A DNA stretch of 64,000 nucleotides from Membranipora membranacea. Taxonomy: Eukaryota; Bryozoa; Gymnolaemata; Cheilostomatida; Membraniporidae. Shown here in pieces: positions 25,134 to 38,202 of this stretch; position 1 is the stretch's first letter, and each line of letters begins with the position of its first letter. The stretch is taken from positions 13,645,001-13,709,000 of the forward strand of contig OU612066.1 in the NCBI GenBank assembly GCA_914767715.1, given 5' to 3'. Below the pieces are notes generated by a model. It searched no databases. It worked only from the letters and a program-made list of their open reading frames with translations, and had not been told where the DNA came from. Made by a program: the position numbers and the translations under genes.

Positions 25134-28100
25134 ATGCTTTTTTTTCAGCCAGATCAAAAAATAGATTTGCTTCTAACTAACCTCATAAGGAGAAGCAACT
25201 CCTGCTCATCTCGAATCTGCAGACCGTTTGGCTCTGCGGCTTTGCGTTATCCATCAGCGTCCGTTTTAATTAGGGCCACTTTTGCTATAAAAAAACATGC
25301 CAAACGGCAGCATCGAAAAATTAAATCTTTGTTGGATTCTTATCAAACTCCGACCAGTTCAAGCTCTTATTGCCCTCATTCAACACGCCGAATATTGGAA
25401 TCCTCGGATTAACAGGGGGGTCACAACGCTGACTTGAAAATCCAAAAGTTATACCAAGGGAGGGTATCATGCTTTTTTTTCGGCCAGATCAAAAAATAGA
25501 TTTGCTTCTAACTAACCTCATAAGGAGGAGCAACTCCTGCTCATCTCGAATCTGCAGACCGTTTGGCTCTGCGGCTTTTTGTTCTCCGTCAGCGTCTGTT
25601 TTAATTAGGGCCACTTTTGCTATAAAAAAACATGCCAAACGGCAGCATCGAAAAATTAAATCTCTGTTGGATTCTTATCAAACTCCGACCAGTTCAAGCT
25701 CTTATTGCCCTCATTCAACACGGCGAATATTGGAATCCTCGGATTAACAGGGGGGTCACAACGCTGACTTGAAAATCCAAAAATTATACCAAGGGAGGAT
25801 ATCATGCTTTTTTTTCGGCCAGATCAAAAAATATATTGGCTTCTAACTAACCTCATAAGGAGGAGCAACTCCTGCTCATCTCGAATCTGCAGAACGTTTG
25901 GCTCTGCGGCTTTTCGTTCTCTGTCCGCGTCCGTTTTAATTAGGGCAACTTTTGCTATAAAAAAACATGCCAAACGGCAGCATCAAAAATTAAATCTCTG
26001 TTGGATTCTTATCAAACTCCGACCAGTTCAAGCTCTTATTGCCCTCATTCAACACGCCGAATATTGGAATCCTCGGATTAACAGGGGGGTCACAACGCTG
26101 ACTTGAAAATCCAAAAAATTATACCAAGGGAGGGTATCATGCTTTTTTTTCGGCCAGATCAAAAAAATAGATTTGCTTCTAACTAACCTCATAAGGAGGA
26201 GCAACTCCTGCTCATCTCGAAACTGCAGACCGTTTGGCTCTGCGGCTTTTCGTTCTCCGTCACCGTCCGTTTTAATTAGGGCCACTTTTGCTATAAAAAA
26301 AACATGCCAAACGGCAGCATCGAAAAATTAAATCTATGTTGGATTTTTATCAAGCTCCGACCAGTTCAAGCTCTTATTGCCCTCATTCAACACGCCGAAT
26401 ATTGGAATCCTCGGATTAACAGGGGGGTCACAACGCTGACTTGAAATTCCAAAAATTATACCAAGGGAGGGTATCATGCTTTTTTTTCAGCCAGATCGAA
26501 AAATAGATTTGCTTCTAACTAACCTCATAAGGAGAAGCAACTCCTGCTCATCTCGAATCTGCAGACCGTTTGGCTCTGCGGCTTTTCGTTCTCCATCAGC
26601 GTCCGTTTTAATTAGGTCCACTTTTGCTATAAAAAAACATGCCAAAAGGCAGCATCGAAAAATTAAATCTCTGTTGGATTCTTATCAAACTCCGACCAGT
26701 TCAAGCTCTCATTGCTGTCATTCAACACGCCGAATATTTGAATCCTCGGATGAAAAAGGGGGGTCACAACGCTGACTTGAAAATCCAAAAAGTATACCAA
26801 TGGAGGGTATCATGCTTTTTTTTCGGCCAGATCAAAAAATAGATTTGCTTATAAATAACCTCATAAGGATGAGCAACTCCTGCTCATCTCGAATCTGCAG
26901 ACCGTTTGGCTCTGCGGCTTTTCGTTCTCCGTCAGCGTCCGTTTTAATTAGGGCCACTTTTGCTATAAAAAAACATGCCAAAAGGCAGCATCGAAAAATT
27001 AAATCTCTGTTGGATTCTTATCAACCTCCGACCAGTTCAAGCTCTTATTGCCGTCATTCAACACGCCGAATATTTGAATCCTCGGATTAACAGGGGGGTC
27101 ACAACGCTGACTTGGAAATCCAAAAATTATACCAAGGGAGGGTATCATGCTTTTTTTCGGGCAGATCAAAAAATAGATTTGCTTTTATCTAACCTCATAA
27201 GGAGGAGCAACTCCTGCTCATCTCGAATCTGCAGACCGTTTGGCTCTGCGGCTCTTCGTTCTCCGTCAGCGTCAGTTTTAAGTAGGGCCACTTTTGCTAT
27301 AAAAAAACATGCCAAACGGCAGCATCGAAAAATTAAATCTCTATTGGATTCTTATCAAACGCCGACCAGTTCAAGCTCTTATTGCCCTCATTCAACACGC
27401 CGAATATTGGAATCCTCAGATTAACAGGGGGGTCACAACGCTGACTTGAAAATCCAAAAATTATTCCAAGGGAGGGTATCATGCTTTTTTTTCGGCCAGA
27501 TCAAAAAATAGATTTGCTTCTAACTAACCTCATAAGGAGGAGCAACTCCTGCTCATCTCGAATCTGCAGACCGTTTGGCTCTGCGGCTTTTCGCTCTCCG
27601 TCAGCGTCTGTTTTAATTAGGGCCACTTTTGCTATAAAAAAAACATGCCAAACGGCAGCATCGAAAAATTAAATCTCTGCTGGATTCTTATCAAACTCCG
27701 ACCAGTTCAAGCTCTTATTGCCCTCATTCAACACGCCGAATATTGGAATCCTCGGATTAACAGGGGGGACACAACACTGACTTGAAAATCCAAAAATTAT
27801 ACCAAGGGAGGGTATCATGCTTTTTTTTCGGCCAGATCAAAAAATAGATTTGCTTCTAACTAACCTCATAAGGAGGAGCAACTCCTGCTCATCTCGAATC
27901 TGCAGACCGTTTTGCTCTGCGGCTTTTCGTTCTCCGTCATCGTCCGTATTAATTAGGGCCACTTTTGCTATAAAAAACATGCCAAACGGCAGCATCGAAA
28001 AATTAAATCTCTGTTGGATTCTTATCAAACTCCGACCAGTTCAAGCTCTTATTGCCCTCATTCAACACGCCGAATATTGGAATCGTCGGATTAACAGGTG

Positions 28101-30830
28101 GGTCACAACGCTGACTTGAAAATCCAAAAATTATACCAAGGGAGGGTATCATGCTTTTTTTTCGGCCAGATCAAAAAATAGATTTGCTTCTAACTAACCT
28201 CATGAGGAGGAGCAACTCCTGCTCATCTCGAATCTGCAGACCGTTTGGCTCTGCGGCTTTTCGTTCTCCGTCAGCGTCCGTTTTAATTAGGGCCACTTTT
28301 GCTATAAAAAAATATGCCAAACGGCAGCATCGAAAAATTAAAGCTCTGTTGGATTCTTATCAAACTCCGACCAGTTCAAGCTCTTATTGCCCTCATTCAA
28401 CACGCCGAATATTGGAATCCTCGGATTAACAGGGGGGTCACAACGCTGACTTGAAAATCCAAAAATTATACCAAGGGAGAGTATCATGCTTTTTCTTTCA
28501 GCCAGATCAAAAAATAGATTTGCTTCTAACTAACCTCATAAGGAGAAGCAACTCCTGCTCATCTCGAATCTGCAGACCGTTTGGCTCTGCGGCTTTGCGT
28601 TATCCATCAGCGTCCGTTTTAATTAGGGCCACTTTTGCTATAAAAAAACATGCCAAACGGCAGCATCGAAAAATTAAATCTTTGTTGGATTCTCATCAAA
28701 CTCCGACCAGTTCAAGCTCTTATTGCCCTCATTCAAGACGCCGAATATTGGAATCCTCGGATTAACAGGGGGGTCACAACGCTGACTTGAAAATCCAAAA
28801 GTTATACCAAGGGAGGGTATCATGCTTTTTTTTCGGCCAGATCAAAAAATAGATTTGCTTCTAACTAACCTCATAAGGAGGAGCAACTCCTGCTCATCTC
28901 GAATCTGCAGACCGTTTGGCTCTGCGGCTTTTTGTTCTCCGTCAGCGTCTGTTTTATTTAGGGCCACTTTTGCTATAAAAAAACATGCCAAAAGGCAGCA
29001 TCGAAAAATTAAATCTCTGTTGGATTCTTATCAAACTCCGACCAGTTCAAGCTCTTATTGCCGTCATTCAACACGCCGAATATTTGAATCCTCGGATTAA
29101 CAGGGGGGTCACAACGCTGACTTGGAAATCCAAAAATTATACCAAGGGAGGGTATCATGCTTTTTTTCGGGCAGATCAAAAAATAGATTTGCTTTTATCT
29201 AACCTCATAAGGAGGAGCAACTCCTGCTCATCTCGAATCTGCAGACCGTTTGGCTCTGCGGCTCTTCGTTCTCCGTCAGCGTCAGTTTTAATTAGGGCCA
29301 CTTTTGCTATAAAAAAACATGCCAAACGGCAGCATCGAAAAATTAAATCTCTGTTGGATTCTTATCAAACGCCGACCAGTTCAAGCTCTTATTGCCCTCA
29401 TTCAACACGCCGAATATTGGAATCCTCAGATTAACAGGGGGGTCACAACGCTGACTTGAAAATCCAAAAATTATTCCAAGGGAGGGTATCATGCTTTTTT
29501 TTCGGCCAGATCAAAAAATAGATTTGCTTCTAACTAACCTCATAAGGAGGAGCAACTCCTGCTCATCTCGAATCTGCAGACCGTTTGGCTCTGCGGCTTT
29601 TCGCTCTCCGTCAGCGTCTGTTTTAATTAGGGCCACTTTTGCTATAAAAAAAACATGCCAAACGGCAGCATCGAAAAATTAAATCTCTCTTGGATTCTTA
29701 TCAAACTCCGACCAGTTCAAGCTCTTATTGCCCTCATTCAACACGCCGAATATTGGAATCCTCGGATTAACAGGGGGGACACAACACTGACTTGAAAATC
29801 CAAAAATTATACCAAGGGAGGGTATCATGCTTTTTTTTCGGCCAGATCAAAAAATAGATTTGCTTCTAACTAACCTCATAAGGAGGAGCAACTCCTGCTC
29901 ATCTCGAATCTGCAGACCGTTTTGCTCTGCGGCTTTTCGTTCTCCGTCAACGTCCGTATTAATTAGGGCCACTTTTGCTATAAAAAACATGCCAAACGGC
30001 AGCATCGAAAAATTAAATCTCTGTTGGATTCTTATCAAACTCCGACCAGTTCAAGCTCTTATTGCCGTCATTCAACACGCCGAATATTTGAATCCTCGGA
30101 TGAAAAAGGGGGGTCACAACGCTGACTTGAAAATCCAAAAAGTATACCAAGGGAGGGTATCATGCTTTTTTTTCGGCCAGATCAAAAAATAGATTTGCTT
30201 ATAAATAACCTCATAAGGAGGAGCAACTCCTGCTCATCTCGAATCTGCAGACCGTTTGGCTCTGCGGCTCTTCGTTCTCCGTCAGCGTCAGTTTTAATTA
30301 GGGCCACTTTTGCTATAAAAAAACATGCCAAACGGCAGCATCGAAAAATTAAATCTCTGTTGGATTCTTATCAAACGCCGACCAGTTCAAGCTCTTATTG
30401 CCGTCATTCAACACGCCGAATATTGGAATCCTCGGATTAACAGGGGGGTCACAACGCTGACTTGAAAATCCAAAAATTATTCCAAGGGAGGGTATCATGC
30501 TTTTTTTCGGGCAGATCAAAAAATAGATTTGCTTCTAACTAACCTCATTAGGAGGAACAACTCCTGCTCATCTCGAATCTGCAGACCGTTTGGCTCTGCG
30601 GCTCTTCGTTCTCCGTCAGCGTCCGTTTTAATTAGGGCCACTTTTGCTATAAAAAAACATGCCAAACGGCAGCATCGAAAAATTAAATCTCTGTTGGATT
30701 CTTATCAAACTCCGACCAGTTCAAGCTCTTATTGCCCTCATTCAACACGCCGAATATTGGAATCCTCGGATTAACAGGGGGGTCACAACGCTGACTTGAA
30801 AATCCAAAAATTATACCAAGGGAGAGTATC
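25134..30830 (+). repeat. 17-unit higher-order repeat, copy 3 (5,697 bp)
   Basis: Units start at 25134, 25469, 25804, 26139, 26476, 26812, 27147, 27481, 27817, 28151, 28486, 28822, 29157, 29491, 29827, 30162 and 30497, in the same order as copy 1 at +9,385. Substitutions I noticed between the two: 15956/25341, 16609/25994, 17331/26716, 17485/26870 and 20304/29689. Shared private variants include AGTTTTAAGTAGGG (17891/27276) and CCTCATTAGGAGG (near 21160/30545). The next copy follows immediately. Confidence 0.9.
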
Positions 30831-33800
30831 ATGCTTTTTTTTCAGCCAGATCAAAAAATAGATTTGCTTCTAACTAACCTCATAAGGAGAAGCAACTCCT
30901 GCTCATCTCGAATCTGCAGACCGTTTGGCTCTGCGGCTTTGCGTTATCCATCAGCGTCCGTTTTAATTAGGGCCACTTTTGCTATAAAAAAACATGCCAA
31001 ACGGCAGCATCGAAAAATTAAATCTTTGTTGGATTCTCATCAAACTCCGACCAGTTCAAGCTCTTATTGCCCTCATTCAACACGCCGAATATTGGAATCC
31101 TCGGATTAACAGGGGGGTCACAACGCTGACTTGAAAATCCAAAAGTTATACCAAGGGAGGGTATCATGCTTTTTTTTCGGCCAGATCAAAAAATAGATTT
31201 GCTTCTAACTAACCTCATAAGGAGGAGCAACTCCTGCTCATCTCGAATCTGCAGACCGTTTGGCTCTGCGGCTTTTTGTTCTCCGTCAGCGTCTGTTTTA
31301 ATTAGGGCCACTTTTGCTATAAAAAAACATGCCAAACGGCAGCATCGAAAAATTAAATCTCTGTTGGATTCTTATCAAACTCCGACCAGTTCAAGCTCTT
31401 ATTGCCCTCATTCAACACGGCGAATATTGGAATCCTCGGATTAACAGGGGGGTCACAACGCTGACTTGAAAATCCAAAAATTATACCAAGGGAGGATATC
31501 ATGCTTTTTTTTCGGCCAGATCAAAAAATATATTGGCTTCTAACTAACCTCATAAGGAGGAGCAACTCCTGCTCATCTCGAATCTGCAGAACGTTTGGCT
31601 CTGCGGCTTTTCGTTCTCTGTCCGCGTCCGTTTTAATTAGGGCAACTTTTGCTATAAAAAAACATGCCAAACGGCAGCATCAAAAATTAAATCTCTGTTG
31701 GATTCTTATCAAACTCCGACCAGTTCAAGCTCTTATTGCCCTCATTCAACACGCCGAATATTGGAATCCTCGGATTAACAGGGGGGTCACAACGCTGACT
31801 TGAAAATCCAAAAAATTATACCAAGGGAGGGTATCATGCTTTTTTTTCGGCCAGATCAAAAAAATAGATTTGCTTCTAACTAACCTCATAAGGAGGAGCA
31901 ACTCCTGCTCATCTCGAAACTGCAGACCGTTTGGCTCTGCGGCTTTTCGTTCTCCGTCACCGTCCGTTTTAATTAGGGCCACTTTTGCTATAAAAAAAAC
32001 ATGCCAAACGGCAGCATGGAAAAATTAAATCTATGTTGGATTTTTATCAAGCTCCGACCAGTTCAAGCTCTTATTGCCCTCATTCAACACGCCGAATATT
32101 GGAATCCTCGGATTAACAGGGGGGTCACAACGCTGACTTGAAATTCCAAAAATTATACCAAGGGAGGGTATCATGCTTTTTTTTCAGCCAGATCGAAAAA
32201 TAGATTTGCTTCTAACTAACCTCATAAGGAGAAGCAACTCCTGCTCATCTCGAATCTGCAGACCGTTTGGCTCTGCGGCTTTTCGTTCTCCATCAGCGTC
32301 CGTTTTAATTAGGTCCACTTTTGCTATAAAAAAACATGCCAAAAGGCAGCATCGAAAAATTAAATCTCTGTTGGATTCTTATCAAACTCCGACCAGTTCA
32401 AGCTCTCATTGCCGTCATTCAACACGCCGAATATTTGAATCCTCGGATGAAAAAGGGGGGTCACAACGCTGACTTGAAAATCCAAAAAGTATACCAATGG
32501 AGGGTATCATGCTTTTTTTTCGGCCAGATCAAAAAATAGATTTGCTTATAAATAACCTCATAAGGAGGAGCAACTCCTGCTCATCTCGAATCTGCAGACC
32601 GTTTGGCTCTGCGGCTTTTCGTTCTCCGTCAGCGTCCGTTTTAATTAGGGCCACTTTTGCTATAAAAAAACATGCCAAAAGGCAGCATCGAAAAATTAAA
32701 TCTCTGTTGGATTCTTATCAAACTCCGACCAGTTCAAGCTCTTATTGCCGTCATTCAACACGCCGAATATTTGAATCCTCGGATTAACAGGGGGGTCACA
32801 ACGCTGACTTGGAAATCCAAAAATTATACCAAGGGAGGGTATCATGCTTTTTTTCGGGCAGATCAAAAAATAGATTTGCTTTTATCTAACCTCATAAGGA
32901 GGAGCAACTCCTGCTCATCTCGAATCTGCAGACCGTTTGGCTCTGCGGCTCTTCGTTCTCCGTCAGCGTCAGTTTTAATTAGGGCCACTTTTGCTATAAA
33001 AAAACATGCCAAACGGCAGCATCGAAAAATTAAATCTCTATTGGATTCTTATCAAACGCCGACCAGTTCAAGCTCTTATTGCCCTCATTCAACACGCCGA
33101 ATATTGGAATCCTCAGATTAACAGGGGGGTCACAACGCTGACTTGAAAATCCAAAAATTATTCCAAGGGAGGGTATCATGCTTTTTTTTCGGCCAGATCA
33201 AAAAATAGATTTGCTTCTAACTAACCTCATAAGGAGGAGCAACTCCTGCTCATCTCGAATCTGCAGACCGTTTGGCTCTGCGGCTTTTCGCTCTCCGTCA
33301 GCGTCTGTTTTAATTAGGGCCACTTTTGCTATAAAAAAAACATGCCAAACGGCAGCATCGAAAAATTAAATCTCTGCTGGATTCTTATCAAACTCCGACC
33401 AGTTCAAGCTCTTATTGCCCTCATTCAACACGCCGAATATTGGAATCCTCGGATTAACAGGGGGGACACAACACTGACTTGAAAATCCAAAAATTATACC
33501 AAGGGAGGGTATCATGCTTTTTTTTCGGCCAGATCAAAAAATAGATTTGCTTCTAACTAACCTCATAAGGAGGAGCAACTCCTGCTCATCTCGAATCTGC
33601 AGACCGTTTTGCTCTGCGGCTTTTCGTTCTCCGTCATCGTCCGTATTAATTAGGGCCACTTTTGCTATAAAAAACATGCCAAACGGCAGCATCGAAAAAT
33701 TAAATCTCTGTTGGATTCTTATCAAACTCCGACCAGTTCAAGCTCTTATTGCCCTCATTCAACACGCCGAATATTGGAATCGTCGGATTAACAGGGGGGT

Positions 33801-35857
33801 CACAACGCTGACTTGAAAATCCAAAAATTATACCAAGGGAGGGTATCATGCTTTTTTTTCGGCCAGATCAAAAAATAGATTTGCTTCTAACTAACCTCAT
33901 GAGGAGGAGCAACTCCTGCTCATCTCGAATCTGCAGACCGTTTGGCTCTGCGGCTTTTCGTTCTCCGTCAGCGTCCGTTTTAATTAGGGCCACTTTTGCT
34001 ATAAAAAAACATGCCAAACGGCAGCATCGAAAAATTAAAGCTCTGTTGGATTCTTATCAAACTCCGACCAGTTCAAGCTCTTATTGCCCTCATTCAACAC
34101 GCCGAATATTGGAATCCTCGGATTAACAGGGGGGTCACAACGCTGACTTGAAAATCCAAAAATTATACCAAGGGAGAGTATCATGCTTTTTCTTTCAGCC
34201 AGATCAAAAAATAGATTTGCTTCTAACTAACCTCATAAGGAGAAGCAACTCCTGCTCATCTCGAATCTGCAGACCGTTTGGCTCTGCGGCTTTGCGTTAT
34301 CCATCAGCGTCCGTTTTAATTAGGGCCACTTTTGCTATAAAAAAACATGCCAAACGGCAGCATCGAAAAATTAAATCTTTGTTGGATTCTCATCAAACTC
34401 CGACCAGTTCAAGCTCTTATTGCCCTCATTCAAGACGCCGAATATTGGAATCCTCGGATTAACAGGGGGGTCACAACGCTGACTTGAAAATCCAAAAGTT
34501 ATACCAAGGGAGGGTATCATGCTTTTTTTTCGGCCAGATCAAAAAATAGATTTGCTTCTAACTAACCTCATAAGGAGGAGCAACTCCTGCTCATCTCGAA
34601 TCTGCAGACCGTTTGGCTCTGCGGCTTTTTGTTCTCCGTCAGCGTCTGTTTTAATTAGGGCCACTTTTGCTATAAAAAAACATGCCAAAAGGCAGCATCG
34701 AAAAATTAAATCTCTGTTGGATTCTTATCAAACTCCGACCAGTTCAAGCTCTTATTGCCGTCATTCAACACGCCGAATATTTGAATCCTCGGATTAACAG
34801 GGGGGCCACAACGCTGACTTGGAAATCCAAAAATTATACCAAGGGAGGGTATCATGCTTTTTTTCGGGCAGATCAAAAAATAGATTTGCTTTTATCTAAC
34901 CTCATAAGGAGGAGCAACTCCTGCTCATCTCGAATCTGCAGACCGTTTGGCTCTGCGGCTCTTCGTTCTCCGTCAGCGTCAGTTTTAATTAGGGCCACTT
35001 TTGCTATAAAAAAACATGCCAAACGGCAGCATCGAAAAATTAAATCTCTGTTGGATTCTTATCAAACGCCGACCAGTTCAAGCTCTTATTGCCCTCATTC
35101 AACACGCCGAATATTGGAATCCTCAGATTAACAGGGGGGTCACAACGCTGACTTGAAAATCCAAAAATTATTCCAAGGGAGGGTATCATGCTTTTTTTTC
35201 GGCCTGATCAAAAAATAGATTTGCTTCTAACTAACCTCATAAGGAGGAGCAACTCCTGCTCATCTCGAATCTGCAGACCGTTTGGCTCTGCGGCTTTTCG
35301 CTCTCCGTCAGCGTCTGTTTTAATTAGGGCCACTTTTGCTATAAAAAAAACATGCCAAACGGCAGCATCGAAAAATTAAATCTCTGTTGGATTCTTATCA
35401 AACTCCGACCAGTTCAAGCTCTTATTGCCCTCATTCAACACGCCGAATATTGGAATCCTCGGATTAACAGGGGGGACACAACACTGACTTGAAAATCCAA
35501 AAATTATACCAAGGGAGGGTATCATGCTTTTTTTTCGGCCAGATCAAAAAATAGATTTGCTTCTAACTAACCTCATAAGGAGGAGCAACTCCTGCTCATC
35601 TCGAATCTGCAGACCGTTTTGCTCTGCGGCTTTTCGTTCTCCGTCAACGTCCGTATTAATTAGGGCCACTTTTGCTATAAAAAACATGCCAAACGGCAGC
35701 ATCGAAAAATTAAATCTCTGTTGGATTCTTATCAAACTCCGACCAGTTCAAGCTCTTATTGCCCTCATTCAACACACCGAATATTGGAATCGTCGGATTA
35801 ACAGGGGGGTCACAACGCTGACTTGAAAATCCAAAAATTATACCAAGGGAGGGTATC
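30831..35857 (+). repeat. 17-unit repeat, copy 4 (first 15 units)
   Basis: Units start at 30831, 31166, 31501, 31836, 32173, 32509, 32844, 33178, 33514, 33848, 34183, 34519, 34854, 35188 and 35524. They follow copy 3 at +5,697 until within unit 35524, whose right end lacks the GATGAAAAAGG junction of 29827. From 35858 the units are of another kind. Between copies 3 and 4, G unit 27147 has AGTTTTAAGTAGGG but 32844 has the ordinary AGTTTTAATTAGGG. Confidence 0.85.
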
Positions 35858-38202
35858 ATGCTTTTTTTTCGGCCAGATCAAAAAATAGATTTGCTTCTAA
35901 CTAACCTCATAAGGAGGAGCAACTCCTGCTCATCTCGAATCTGCAGACCGTTTGGCTCTGCGGCTTTTCGTTCTCCGTCAGCGTCCGTTTTAATTAGGGC
36001 CACTTTTGCTATAAAAAAACATGCCAAACGGCAGCATCGAAAAATTAAATCTCTGTTGGATTCTTATCAAACTCCGACCAGTTCAAGCTCTTATTGCCCT
36101 CATTCAACACGCCGAATATTGGAATCCTCGGATTAACAGGGGGGTCACAACGCTGACTTGAAAATCCAAAAATTATACCAAGGGAGGGTATCATGCTTTT
36201 TTTTCGGCCAGATCAAAAAATAGATTTGCTTCTAACTAACCTCATAAGGAAGAGCAACTCCTGCACATCTGGAAACTGCAGACCGTTTGGCTCTGCGGCT
36301 TTTCGTTCTCCGTCAGCGTCCGTTTGAATTAGGGCCACTTTTGCTATAAAAAAAAGATGCCAAACGGCAGCATCGAAAAATTAAATCTCTGTTGGATTCT
36401 TATCAAACTCCGACCAGTTCAAGCTCTTATTGCCGTCATTCAACACGCCGAATATTGGAATCCTCGGATTAACAGGGGGGTCACAACGCTGACTTGAAAA
36501 TCCAAAAAGTATACCAAGGGAGGGTATCATGCTTTTTTTTCGGCCAGATCAAAAAATAGATTTGCTTATAAATAACCTCATAAGGAGGAGCAACTCCTGC
36601 TCATCTCGAATCTGCAGACCGTTTGGCTCTGCGGCTTTTCGTTCTCCGTCAGCGTCCGTTTTAATTAGGGCCACTTTTGCTATTAAAAAACATGCCAAAA
36701 GGCAGCATCGAAAAATTAAATCTCTGTTGGATTCTTATCAAACTCCGACCAGTTCAAGCTCTTATTGCCGTCATTCAACACGCCGAATATTTGAATCCTC
36801 GGATTAACAGGGGGGTCACAACGCTGACTTGGAAATCCAAAAATTATACCAAGGGAGGGCATCATGCTTTTTTTCGGGCAGATCAAAAAATAGATTTGCT
36901 TTTATCTAACCTCATAAGGAGGAGCAACTCCTGCTCATCTCGAATCTGCAGACCGTTTGGTTCTGCGGCTCTTCGTTCTCCGTCAGCGTCAGTTTTAATT
37001 AGGGCCACTTTTGCTATAAAAAAACATGCCAAACGGCAGCATCGAAAAATTAAATCTCTGTTGGATTCTTATCAAACGCCGACCAGTTCAAGCTGTTATT
37101 GCCCTCATTCAACACGCCGAATATTGGAATCCTCGGATTAACAGGGGGGTCACAACGCTGACTTGAAAATCCAAAAATTATTCCAAGGGAGGGTATCATG
37201 CTTTTTTTTCGGCCAGATCAAAAAATAGATTTGCTTCTAACTAACCTCATAAGGAGGAGCAACTCCTGCTCATCTCGAATCTGCAGACCGTTTGGCTCTG
37301 CGGCTTTTCGTTCTCCGTCAGCGTCTGTTTTAATTAGGGCCACTTTTGCTATAAAAAAAACATGCCAAACGGCAGCATCGAAAAATTAAATCTCTGTCCG
37401 ATTCTTATCAAACTCCGATCAGTTCAAGCTCTTATTGCCCTCATTCAACACGCCGAATATTGGAATCCTCGGATTAACAGGGGGGACACAACACTGACTT
37501 GAAAATCCAAAAATTATACCAAGGGAGGGTATCATGCTTTTTTTTCGGCCAGATCAAAAAATAGATTTGCTTCTAACTAACCTCATAAGGAGGAGCAACT
37601 CCTGCTCATCTCGAATCTGCAGACCGTTTTGCACTGCGGCTTTTCGTTCTCCGTCATCGTCCGTATTAATTAGGGCCACTTTTGCTATAAAAAACATGCC
37701 AAACGGCAGCATCGAAAAATTAAATCTCTGTTGGATTCTTATCAAACTCCGACCAGTTCAAGCTCTTATTGCCCTCATTCAACACGCCGAATATTGGAAT
37801 CATCGGATTAACAGGGGGGTCACAACGCTGACTTGAAAATCCAAAAATTATACCAAGGGAGGGTATCATGCTTTTTTTTCGGCCAGATCAAAAAATAGAT
37901 TTGCTTCTAACTAACCTCATAAGGAGGAGCAACTCCTGCTCATCTCGAATCTGCAGACCGTTTGGCTCTGCGGCTTTTCGTTCTCCGTCAGCGTCGGTTT
38001 TAATTAGGGCCACTTTTGCTATAAAAAAACATGCCAAACGGCAGCATCGAAAAATTAAATCTCTGTTGGATTCTTATCAAACTCCGACCAGTTCAAGCTC
38101 TTATTGCCCTCATTCAACACGCCGAATATTGGAATCCTCGGATTAACAGGGGGGTCACAACGCTGACTTGAAAATCCAAAAATTATACCAAGGGAGGGTA
38201 TC
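35858..38202 (+). repeat. Transitional units between two higher-order families
   Basis: Units start at 35858, 36193, 36529, 36864, 37198, 37534 and 37868. Units 36864-37867 are another G-H-I trio, 2,010 bp after the one at 34854. Unit 36193 is unusually diverged: GGAAGAGC, TGCACATCTGGAAACTGC, CGTTTGAATT and AAAAAAAGATGCC instead of CATGCC. Units 35858 and 37868 are close to consensus. The 7-unit P-Q-R-S-T-U-V family begins after 37868. Confidence 0.8.
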
